Assembly: GCA_902801255.1 (NCBI GenBank)
Contig: CADCHO010000008.1
Span: 1-64,000, forward strand
Reading direction: 5' to 3'
Length of the DNA: 64,000 nt
From: an uncultured Eubacteriales bacterium
GTDB taxonomy: Bacteria > Bacillota > Clostridia > Peptostreptococcales > Anaerovoracaceae
Under the pieces are notes generated by a model. The model worked only from the letters and a program-made list of their open reading frames with translations, did not search any database and had not been told where the DNA came from. A program made the position numbers and the translations under genes. Positions 7,386 to 14,380 of the stretch are shown here, piece after piece; the stretch's first letter is position 1; every line of letters begins with the position of its first letter.

Positions 7386-8234
7386 ATGTACGGAGCAATA
7401 TTAGGAGATATAATAGGCAGCCCTTACGAGTTTGACAGGGGCAATAAGACGAAAGACTTCCCATTCTTTGATAAGGGAGCAACATTTACAGATGACAGTG
7501 TAATGACAATAGCAGTTGCGGAAGCACTTATGCAGGCAATAGCTGATGGTGTCATAGACAATGAAGCAGCTACTAAGGATTTGATCATCGATTCCATGCA
7601 CAAGTGGGGTCACAGATATCCGGATGCAGGATATGGCGGCCGCTTCTATTACTGGCTCAGGGATAACAGCCGTGAGCCGTACAACAGCTTTGGTAACGGC
7701 TCGGCTATGAGAGTGGCGGCTGCCGGCTGGCTCTTCGATGACCTCGATACCACGCGCAAAGTCGCAAGATGGACTGCTGAAGTCACACACAACCATCCGG
7801 AAGGCGTCAAGGGTGCAGAAGCAACTGCATCTGCGATATTCATGGCCCGCACAGGCAGCAGCAAGGAAGAAATCAAAGACTACATCATCAATGAGTTCGG
7901 CTATGATCTAAGCAGAACTTGTGATGAGATAAGGCCAGACTACTATCATGTGGAGTCGTGCCAGGAGACAGTCCCAGAAGCAATAACAGCATTCATGGAA
8001 GGCAAAGACTTTGAGGATGTCATAAGGACAGCAGTATCACTAGGAGGAGACTGTGACACACTGACATGCATCGCCGGATCAATCGCTGAAGCATATTATA
8101 GAGTGCCAGATTATCTGAAGAGAATGGGTGAGGAAAGACTTCCGATAGATCTGAAGGAAGCACTGCAAAAAGTGGTTAATTACAATATGAAAATAGATGT
8201 GGCTTATGCAAAACAGAAGAATACCATTCTGTAA
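7386..8234 (+). CDS. ADP-ribosylglycohydrolase (DraG/ARH family, 282 aa)
   Basis: The sequence opens with MYGAILGDIIGSPYEF and has TDDSVMT (about residues 37-43), GNGSAMRVA, a T-H-N-H-P motif and GGDCDT near residue 220. These are the dinuclear-metal binding signatures of ADP-ribosylglycohydrolases, which remove ADP-ribose from modified proteins or related conjugates. AAGGAGG lies about 9 bases before the ATG at 7386, so that start is preferred over one 27 bases earlier. The gene stands alone between terminators, just left of the defence island. Other ADP-ribose enzymes in the window are kptA and the macrodomain gene. Confidence 0.85.
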   Translation: MYGAILGDIIGSPYEFDRGNKTKDFPFFDKGATFTDDSVMTIAVAEALMQAIADGVIDNEAATKDLIIDSMHKWGHRYPDAGYGGRFYYWLRDNSREPYNSFGNGSAMRVAAAGWLFDDLDTTRKVARWTAEVTHNHPEGVKGAEATASAIFMARTGSSKEEIKDYIINEFGYDLSRTCDEIRPDYYHVESCQETVPEAITAFMEGKDFEDVIRTAVSLGGDCDTLTCIAGSIAEAYYRVPDYLKRMGEERLPIDLKEALQKVVNYNMKIDVAYAKQKNTIL

Positions 8235-8296
8235 GTGATGCAATGCCTATTGCAGGGGGGGAGCTTCCTTTGCAGAGACACACTATGCAATCGAGT

Positions 8297-8322
8297 ACGC
8301 CTTATACGAGAGGCGTCTTTTG
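8297..8322 (+). terminator. Weak rho-independent terminator
   Basis: ACGCCT (8297-8302) pairs with AGGCGT (8311-8316), followed by CTTTTG. The stem is only 6 bp. Confidence 0.45.
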
Positions 8323-8323
8323 T

Positions 8324-8431
8324 ATGACTGATAAGGAGAAAGACATACTAATACTTTTGCACGAGGTATGCACCAGAATACTGAAGAAAGGGTATGTGGT
8401 GCAAAAGGAAATAGTATTAAGTAGGGATTGA
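8324..8431 (+). CDS. Possible small ORF (35 aa), doubtful
   Basis: ATG at 8324 opens a 35-codon frame (MTDKEKDILILLHEVC...) that looks like a helical fragment. It has no ribosome binding site and starts at the end of a terminator. It may be debris at the left edge of the defence island. Confidence 0.2.
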   Translation: MTDKEKDILILLHEVCTRILKKGYVVQKEIVLSRD

Positions 8432-8509
8432 AGATTTTGGATCTAGATCTAAAAAATGAGCCATGATAAACTACAAATGACTCATAGAGAAGAAACAGGA
8501 GATCTGGTT

Positions 8510-10201
8510 ATGGCTTTGCAAAACTACTCAGTAAAGAATATGGCAGCTTTCTTAAGCGATACATATTATATTCCTAATTATCAAAGAGAGTATGCGTGGG
8601 AAGAAAATGAATTAGGAGATTTTTGGCAAGATCTAGAATATACAATTGAAACCAAAAGCAATCATTTTTTCGGCCAAATTGTAGTTCATAATGATGACTC
8701 TGAGGGGAAGAAATACATCATAGATGGGCAACAACGTACAATTACCTCCATGATTTTTATGAGAGCATTACAATATTTGTTCTACGAGATCTATCATGCT
8801 CATGGAGAAATAAAAAAGGCCGGAAATAATGAAATGTTTATTAACATGGCGTATCTTGGCAACTATGAGGGTATCGACTCACACCATCTTCATATGGGGG
8901 AATTGTATAACGATTATTTTTCAAAGAGTATTTTAGGAGAGGCACCTAGTCCGAAAAAGGAGAAAAAGAAAGCATGTGAACGTTTAAGGAAAGCGTATTT
9001 ATTCCTCTACAATAAGTTAAGCGATGCTATTACAAGACCATCTGATCCTGCAGATCCAAAATCACCTAGAGTCCCGCTGGATCCGCATAAGCAAGTAGCA
9101 ATACTCGATGAGTACTATAATGTTTTCAAAGATAAGTTTAATATTATGTATATGGAAGCCACGAAACTGGATGAGGCTTTCATTATATTTGAAACATTAA
9201 ATGCAAGAGGCAAAGATCTTGAAACAGCGGATCTTTTGAAGAACTATATCTTTAGTAAAAGCAAGGATACAGATAATGCTCAAAAGCTGTGGAACTCAAT
9301 GGTAACGAAGCTAGATAAAGCTGATCCGACCAAATACATCCGCTATTATTGGAATTCGAATCATAAATTTACAAGAGACAAAGAACTTTACAGACGAATA
9401 ACAAATGAAATAAAAACACCTAGAGAAAGCAGCTCATTTTTAGAGGATCTTGATAAGTATGCTCAAACATATCATGACATGGCATATCCGGAAGACAACG
9501 TAGATTTTTCAGATGAAGGGTTAGTCAGAAGTTTAAGAGGGCTAAGTACTTTAAAGGCAAAGACTTTTTACCCTATTATTCTTGCAATGAAACAATCTCA
9601 AGTATCATATAGCGAGTCCGATATTAGAAAAGTATCAGAAACGTTGGAGGCATATGTCTTTAAAAACATTACAGTTTGTGGGCATACAGCAAACAGAGCA
9701 GAGGTTTTCCTAGCGCGGATTGCCAAAGACATATATGATGGATCTGTTTCAAGTGTAAGTGAAATTAATGAAAAAATCAGATCCGAAATTGTTTCAGATA
9801 AAGAATTTTCAGATATTTTTGAAGTGTGGCAAAGCAAGAACAAAGACACGGTAAGGTATATATTGAGAAGGATTCATAAGTACCTTGATAAGAATCATGA
9901 ACTAAATCTTGATAATACAGAAGTTCATATTGAGCACATTATGCCAGAAGATAATTCTATTTGGCTGGTAGATGAAGCTGTTCATGCAGATTATTTATGG
10001 AGATTAGGAAACCTAATGCTGTTGGCTTCTAAACTAAATACGTCTATAAAGAATAAGGAATTCGATTTTAAGAAAGAATACTACAAGAATTCGAAAATTG
10101 AGCCTAATAAGGAATTGTCATTGGAATCTGTTTGGACTAGCCAACAGATAAGTGATAGGCAAAAGCGCCTATGCAATTATGCTTTAAGCATTTGGAAATA
10201 A
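8510..10201 (+). CDS. DUF262/DUF1524 protein, GmrSD-type defence nuclease (563 aa)
   Basis: The N-terminal DUF262 domain has IPNYQREYAW (residues 21-30) and DGQQR (72-76), the motif used for NTP binding and hydrolysis in GmrS-like and ParB-like folds. F-E-T-L-N-A-R-G-K-D-L follows in the middle. The C-terminal DUF1524 domain carries an HNH-like centre, His473-x-Glu475-His476 (HIEHIMPED). GmrSD enzymes are type IV systems that cut modified phage DNA, and DUF262-DUF1524 proteins also occur alone in defence islands. AGGAG lies 8 bases before the ATG at 8510; an ATG at 8456 has no such site. The gene is clearly AT-richer than its left neighbours. It is separated from the following operon by a 43-base palindrome and a terminator, so it is its own transcription unit. 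Confidence 0.85.
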   Translation: MALQNYSVKNMAAFLSDTYYIPNYQREYAWEENELGDFWQDLEYTIETKSNHFFGQIVVHNDDSEGKKYIIDGQQRTITSMIFMRALQYLFYEIYHAHGEIKKAGNNEMFINMAYLGNYEGIDSHHLHMGELYNDYFSKSILGEAPSPKKEKKKACERLRKAYLFLYNKLSDAITRPSDPADPKSPRVPLDPHKQVAILDEYYNVFKDKFNIMYMEATKLDEAFIIFETLNARGKDLETADLLKNYIFSKSKDTDNAQKLWNSMVTKLDKADPTKYIRYYWNSNHKFTRDKELYRRITNEIKTPRESSSFLEDLDKYAQTYHDMAYPEDNVDFSDEGLVRSLRGLSTLKAKTFYPIILAMKQSQVSYSESDIRKVSETLEAYVFKNITVCGHTANRAEVFLARIAKDIYDGSVSSVSEINEKIRSEIVSDKEFSDIFEVWQSKNKDTVRYILRRIHKYLDKNHELNLDNTEVHIEHIMPEDNSIWLVDEAVHADYLWRLGNLMLLASKLNTSIKNKEFDFKKEYYKNSKIEPNKELSLESVWTSQQISDRQKRLCNYALSIWK

Positions 10202-10227
10202 TCTATGTGTTATAAGCTCGCAGTATA

Positions 10228-10270
10228 TACAGCTCCAAGTATAAGAAACTTTCTTATACTTGGAGCTGTA
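10228..10270. terminator. 43-base perfect palindrome, probable bidirectional terminator or hairpin
   Basis: A 21-bp arm (10228-10248, ending in ATAAGAAA) is followed by a single C and its exact reverse complement (10250-10270). The hairpin would have almost no loop and is A/T rich at its centre. It lies 27 bases after the DUF262 stop. Confidence 0.55.
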
Positions 10271-10281
10271 TAGAAAACGTT

Positions 10282-10340
10282 GACTATGATATGGCGTGAT
10301 ATGGCTGATGTAGCTAGCCCTGTCATAGTCTGTTTTTTTT
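10282..10340 (+). terminator. Rho-independent terminator
   Basis: GACTATGA (10282-10289) pairs with TCATAGTC (10323-10330), followed by TG and eight T. GGC and GCC inside the long loop can extend the structure. It insulates the Druantia-like operon from the DUF262 gene. Confidence 0.65.
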
Positions 10341-10391
10341 ACCCTCGTTAGCGCTATCAAGTCGATATAATTAGAATAAATGGAGGTGTTT

Positions 10392-10445
10392 TTGATTGTT
10401 AATAGGCGGAAAAGAGTTCATAATCATTCTATTATAAGTGAATGA
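10392..10445 (+). CDS. Possible 17-codon ORF upstream of the XRE regulator
   Basis: TTG at 10392 follows a good GGAGGT (10382-10387) and opens a 17-codon basic peptide (LIVNRRKRVHNHSIISE). A TATAAT at 10365-10370 lies just upstream, though its -35 box is poor. The frame stops 17 bases before the strong promoter of the regulator. It may be a remnant or a transcribed leader. Confidence 0.25.
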   Translation: MIVNRRKRVHNHSIISE

Positions 10446-10461
10446 AGCATGTTGGTCTGCG

Positions 10462-10490
10462 TTGACAATATAAACATATAAGTTTATAAT
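10462..10490 (+). promoter_or_regulatory. Perfect consensus sigma-A promoter with an internal inverted repeat (putative operator)
   Basis: TTGACA (10462-10467), a 17-base spacer and TATAAT (10485-10490) match the consensus exactly. The spacer and -10 box contain TATAAAC (10469-10475), 6 bases, then GTTTATA (10482-10488), a perfect 7-bp inverted repeat. A protein bound there would block RNA polymerase. The gene 38 bases downstream encodes a small XRE regulator, so autorepression of the whole operon is likely. Confidence 0.8.
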
Positions 10491-10527
10491 ATAACAAGTT
10501 GGCATGTAGTGTAGAAGGAGAAAGATT

Positions 10528-10737
10528 ATGACAATTTCAGAGCAGATTAAGATTCTATGCGTAAGGAATGATATAAGTGTTGCTGAACTTGCGCGAAGAT
10601 TAGGGACTTCTCCACAGAATTTTAATGGGAAGATGAAAAGAGAGTCATTTACCGTTGTGGATATGGAGCGGATAGCACAGGTTACAGGGGCTACTTTTAG
10701 ACGCGAATTTGTCTTGAAGAATGGAGACACGATATAA
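10528..10737 (+). CDS. Small XRE-family HTH regulator, restriction-modification controller-like (69 aa)
   Basis: The protein is a single helix-turn-helix domain: I-S-V-A-E-L-A-R-R-L-G-T-S-P-Q-N-F-N holds the two core helices at about residues 16-33, and a short C-terminal helix and strand follow. Its size and place before a methyltransferase match controller proteins of restriction-modification systems, which delay or balance expression. GAAGGAG sits about 8 bases before the ATG. The stop overlaps the methyltransferase ATG (TAATG), so the two are translationally coupled. The inverted repeat in the promoter upstream is its likely operator. Confidence 0.75.
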   Translation: MTISEQIKILCVRNDISVAELARRLGTSPQNFNGKMKRESFTVVDMERIAQVTGATFRREFVLKNGDTI

Positions 10738-11954
10738 TGGGCGATTTGTATAAAAACTATTATTTAAACCGAGATGTGATCTCATTGTTTTCAGGAGCGA
10801 TGGGATTGGATATAGGTCTTAGGAACTCTGGATTGAATATTGTGATCGGTCAGGATTTCGATCAGTCGTGTGTGGAGACAATGAGAGCAAACGGACATAG
10901 AGTTCTAGGTGGAGATATACGCGAAATCCAGCCACAACAGATTCTGGATATGACTGGTCTGCATGTTGGGGAACCATTTATGATATGCGGCGGTCCGCCG
11001 TGTCAACCGTTTTCTACTGCAGGAAAGAGACTAGGGATAAATGATCCACGAGGAAGTCTGTTTATGGAATTCATTAGAATGATAGATTATATCAAACCGC
11101 GTTTTTTCGTGATGGAAAATGTAAAGGGCATAATGTCAGCACCCTTAAAGCATGTACCCGCAGCAGAAAGAGATGATCTAGATCCGGATCAGAGACTTGG
11201 TACAGTTCTTGATGTTATTCTTTCAGAATTCAATAAGCTTGGCTATAAGACTGTGTATGGTATTTTGGATGCCGTGAACTATGGAGTTCCGCAATTTCGG
11301 GAAAGATTTGTCCTTATTGGAAGCAGAGACCATGAAGAGATTTTCCTGCCGGTTCCAACGCACTTTCAGATGCACCAGAATCCTGAATATAGATGGAAGA
11401 CGGTCGGACAAGCCATACGTGATCTGGAAGATGATCCTGGTGAGTGTGGGAAGCTGCCGTCTGAAAGAATGAAGTATCTTCGATTAGTTCCAGAAGGTGG
11501 AAATTGGAAGAATCTGCCCAAGGATATCATTCAAGAAGCTATGGGAGGAGCATATGAGTCCGGTGGAGGTAAAGCTGGTTTTTATCGTAGACTGACATAT
11601 TCCCAGCCTTCCCCTACGATTACGACCGCACCAGCACAGAAAGCTACAATGCTATGCCATCCTACGAAAGATAGGACGTTGAGTGTACATGAATATGCAA
11701 GGATCCAACAGTTTCCTGAGGACTGGATTTTTGTTGGAACAATAGCTGCAAAGTATAAGCAAATTGGAAACGCTGTTCCGATTGGTCTTGCAGAGGCGAT
11801 TGGAAAGGCTGTCATAGCTACTGCGGATAATAATGCGGTTGTGGAAACAAAGCGTTTTAGAGGAACCGGGGTTCATAATAAAATCAAGAGCGCATTGGAG
11901 CTTGGAACCTATTCTGGTGGCAAAAGCACTGCCGCTAACATGCGAGAGGAGTAA
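10737..11954 (+). CDS. DNA (cytosine-5) methyltransferase (405 aa), DruM-like
   Basis: All main C5-methylase motifs are present in order: ISLFSGAMGLDIG (motif I, S-adenosylmethionine binding, residues 15-27), GGPPCQPFS with the catalytic Cys89 (motif IV), FVMENVKG (VI), PQFRERFVLIG (VIII), a target-recognition stretch after about residue 215, YSQPSPTITT (IX) and KQIGNAVP (X). The enzyme transfers a methyl group to C5 of cytosine, giving self-protection. It is followed 3 bases later by a PmeII-type endonuclease. In Druantia type II the equivalent methylase gene is druM. The target sequence cannot be read from this protein. Confidence 0.92.
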   Translation: MGDLYKNYYLNRDVISLFSGAMGLDIGLRNSGLNIVIGQDFDQSCVETMRANGHRVLGGDIREIQPQQILDMTGLHVGEPFMICGGPPCQPFSTAGKRLGINDPRGSLFMEFIRMIDYIKPRFFVMENVKGIMSAPLKHVPAAERDDLDPDQRLGTVLDVILSEFNKLGYKTVYGILDAVNYGVPQFRERFVLIGSRDHEEIFLPVPTHFQMHQNPEYRWKTVGQAIRDLEDDPGECGKLPSERMKYLRLVPEGGNWKNLPKDIIQEAMGGAYESGGGKAGFYRRLTYSQPSPTITTAPAQKATMLCHPTKDRTLSVHEYARIQQFPEDWIFVGTIAAKYKQIGNAVPIGLAEAIGKAVIATADNNAVVETKRFRGTGVHNKIKSALELGTYSGGKSTAANMREE

Positions 11955-11957
11955 GGA

Positions 11958-12698
11958 ATGGCTATCGGTACAACATATAACGAGGAAGAGGTAATTCGTG
12001 CAATAGCAAGTGCACTGGAATCATTTTATGGTTCTCTTATCGACAAGATCGATGGGCTTGATATTGTGAAAATCATGAGGAGAAAAAATCCATATCTTTA
12101 TCGTGCTAAAGCAATGGAAAATGCTTCTGAGATTGTGGAAAATGTACTCAGTGCGTTTGTCACATCGAGTGAAGAGACGATTTTTGGCAACTGTTTTTTT
12201 GAGCCTCTTGCAATCGCAGCAAGCGGTGGAAGTAAAGCATTGGCAGAGGGTATTGATTTCATGATACATGATGCTAAGGACAATGCAATCTATGCTTTTG
12301 CTGTAAAAAGTGGACCGGCTGTTTTCAATGCGGATAGTAAAAAACGGCAGGAACAAAATTTTATGGCAGCATCCAAACTGGCGCAGCAAGCTAAGGCAAG
12401 ATATGAAGCCTATATTGGGTATGCCTATGGTAAAAAGAAAGACAGTGGGAGAGGCAAACCCAAAATGTATCAGGAATTGGCCGGTAAAAAATTCTGGACG
12501 GAGCTTACAGGGGATGATGAATTCTATATCAAGATTATAAAGTATATGGGGAACTTGCCTGAAATGTATGTGGCATCATATAAGGAAAGCTACAATAAAG
12601 CCTTTAACCGACTTGTTCGCGAGTTTTCAAACAAGTTTTGTGCTGATGATGGAAGTATTGACTGGGAAAAGCTTGTAGAGTTCAACTCGGGAGACTGA
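11958..12698 (+). CDS. PmeII-family type II restriction endonuclease (246 aa)
   Basis: The family signature is GIDFMIHD (about residues 98-105), then FAVKSGPAVFNA (about 113-124) and K-K-R-Q-E-Q-N-F. It fits a PD-(D/E)xK-like core in which the usual E-x-K is A-V-K followed by S-G-P, as in PmeII-type enzymes, which I recall typically read V-K-S-G-P-N-x-N. The protein should cut the unmethylated version of the site protected by the upstream methylase. It starts 3 bases after the methylase stop, behind GAGGAGTAAGG. A restriction endonuclease is not part of the Druantia type II composition as I know it, so its place inside this operon is notable. Confidence 0.75.
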   Translation: MAIGTTYNEEEVIRAIASALESFYGSLIDKIDGLDIVKIMRRKNPYLYRAKAMENASEIVENVLSAFVTSSEETIFGNCFFEPLAIAASGGSKALAEGIDFMIHDAKDNAIYAFAVKSGPAVFNADSKKRQEQNFMAASKLAQQAKARYEAYIGYAYGKKKDSGRGKPKMYQELAGKKFWTELTGDDEFYIKIIKYMGNLPEMYVASYKESYNKAFNRLVREFSNKFCADDGSIDWEKLVEFNSGD

Positions 12699-12730
12699 TT
12701 TCATAATGATTTTCAGAAGGGCAGAAAGAC

Positions 12731-14380
12731 ATGAAGTATGCGATTGATCGATATTCTATTGGCGCTGAAACTGAAGTCAGTGCTAACGATTTTGACGGTC
12801 AGTATATTCCTGCGCGAAAGAACCGCTTTTACTGTCCTGAATGTGGCGAAATTGTCTATTTTCGGTCAAGCGGAGGAAGCCATCCATGCCAGTTCTATCA
12901 CCAGGAGAAGAAAGATAAAACCCCGGAATGTGACAGAAGGGTTGACGGACGGTCAAATTTAAGTCTGAACCAACGTGTGGGATTGCCATTATATCTTACA
13001 AGAATGCTGTCAGGACAGTTTCATCTCAATATAGGGTTTCCGGCACTTGGAGCGGAAATGCTAAGAAAGGCGGCTTCGTTAGGGTATTCGGTGGAAATAA
13101 CTTATGGCAAACATCTGCAAACAGTGAAGATAAACCAGACAAATTTTATTGAAGATTCATTAACACTGATTCCAGTTAGTTTTCTTCCTGCGAATGGAAA
13201 GAATTATTCAATCACTATCTCTGGTGAGAGTAATGTCTTTGGCCTGCGTAGGAGATGGGCAGATTATGCTGATGGATTTGAACTTGATGGGGCAATCTTT
13301 ACATACGATGAAATTGGCGGTAAGAAGATAAGGCGCGGAGACAGCATTTCAACACATCGAAGCTACTATGCTGTGATCAGAAATGCATTGCCTTCGTATC
13401 CTGAAATCATACAACATGAAGAAGGAAGTATTCGGATCGGTTCAAGTACATACAGAGTCATCAAGATAGAAATAATGGTATCTGTGGAAAACAAGTCTGT
13501 TTTTTCCGCTATAGGTAAATATTTTTACAAGCATTTTGGGGTATGGCTTCTTGAACGTCAGCCAGAACTAGTTCCTCTTTGGCCGCCTGTGGTGCAAGAT
13601 GTCGTATATTCGCCTATTTTACCTAAGACAAATGTGATCTGCGGAGTAGTGAGTAGTAATGCAGAACCAAATATATATGTATATTCTGATTATGGAGTTA
13701 ATCAGAAAAAAGCCTGTCAGACAAGCACAGGAATATGGACGGTAGAAGTTCCAGTAGGAAAACGACCTGTCACACTTTCAGTTGACAGAAAGTATGTTGG
13801 GCGGGAAGTGACGTTCCTTTATAAAAAAGAAACTAAAAGAAGCAATGTTACCTATGACGTGTATATAACTGATCATGATGGAAAGACTGTAGATTGGAAA
13901 GATGTTGATACTGAGATACTATCGAAAGATTTTTCTATTATTTCAAGCAGTAAAATGGAATTGTATACCGGGACGAGAGACAGGAGTTTCCGGCATATAT
14001 CTATAAGAAAAACAATAACAGCGATACCAGCAAGAATGAATACTAACGAATTATATTTGTTAAATGGTGAGGGAATTATACGACACATTTTTCCTATACC
14101 CATTCTTAAAGCTCTTATCGATATTGATGAGTTTGCTGACACGATTCGAAATGTGCGCAAAGACAGGATGGTACCTATTCCCCTGTGGGCTGATGCAATG
14201 ATACGCAGGTTTAAAAGAGAGCATTTTCAAACAATGTATGAGTCAATTATATCCACTATCGAGAATGGGAATGTACCTATCGATGTTTTGAAACAGCTTC
14301 GCATAATTGAACTGAAAAACAGAGGTTTATTTGACTATCAGAGTAACAGGGAGGATGTGGATCATGATATTACTCGCTGA
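12731..14380 (+). CDS. Unknown defence protein with N-terminal CoiA-like zinc motif (549 aa); positional DruF candidate
   Basis: I do not recognise the full-length family. Near the N-terminus, F-Y-C-P-E-C-G (Cys35, Cys38) is followed by S-H-P-C-Q-F-Y-H (His51, Cys53, His57). This resembles the C-x2-C...H-F-x-H zinc motif of CoiA-like competence proteins and other DNA-acting proteins. A cysteine follows at about 67. The rest is predicted to be beta-rich up to about residue 440, with a helical C-terminus. AGAAGGGCAGAAAG precedes the ATG. The 3' end overlaps the next gene by 17 bases. Its position between the methylase/endonuclease and the large coiled-coil protein matches one of the unknown Druantia type II subunits, but I cannot confirm homology. 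Confidence 0.7.
   Translation: MKYAIDRYSIGAETEVSANDFDGQYIPARKNRFYCPECGEIVYFRSSGGSHPCQFYHQEKKDKTPECDRRVDGRSNLSLNQRVGLPLYLTRMLSGQFHLNIGFPALGAEMLRKAASLGYSVEITYGKHLQTVKINQTNFIEDSLTLIPVSFLPANGKNYSITISGESNVFGLRRRWADYADGFELDGAIFTYDEIGGKKIRRGDSISTHRSYYAVIRNALPSYPEIIQHEEGSIRIGSSTYRVIKIEIMVSVENKSVFSAIGKYFYKHFGVWLLERQPELVPLWPPVVQDVVYSPILPKTNVICGVVSSNAEPNIYVYSDYGVNQKKACQTSTGIWTVEVPVGKRPVTLSVDRKYVGREVTFLYKKETKRSNVTYDVYITDHDGKTVDWKDVDTEILSKDFSIISSSKMELYTGTRDRSFRHISIRKTITAIPARMNTNELYLLNGEGIIRHIFPIPILKALIDIDEFADTIRNVRKDRMVPIPLWADAMIRRFKREHFQTMYESIISTIENGNVPIDVLKQLRIIELKNRGLFDYQSNREDVDHDITR

Noticed and set aside
8324..8431. Toxin or antitoxin gene at the island's left edge
   Set aside because: The 35-codon frame lacks a ribosome binding site and any recognisable motif; it is listed only as a doubtful ORF.
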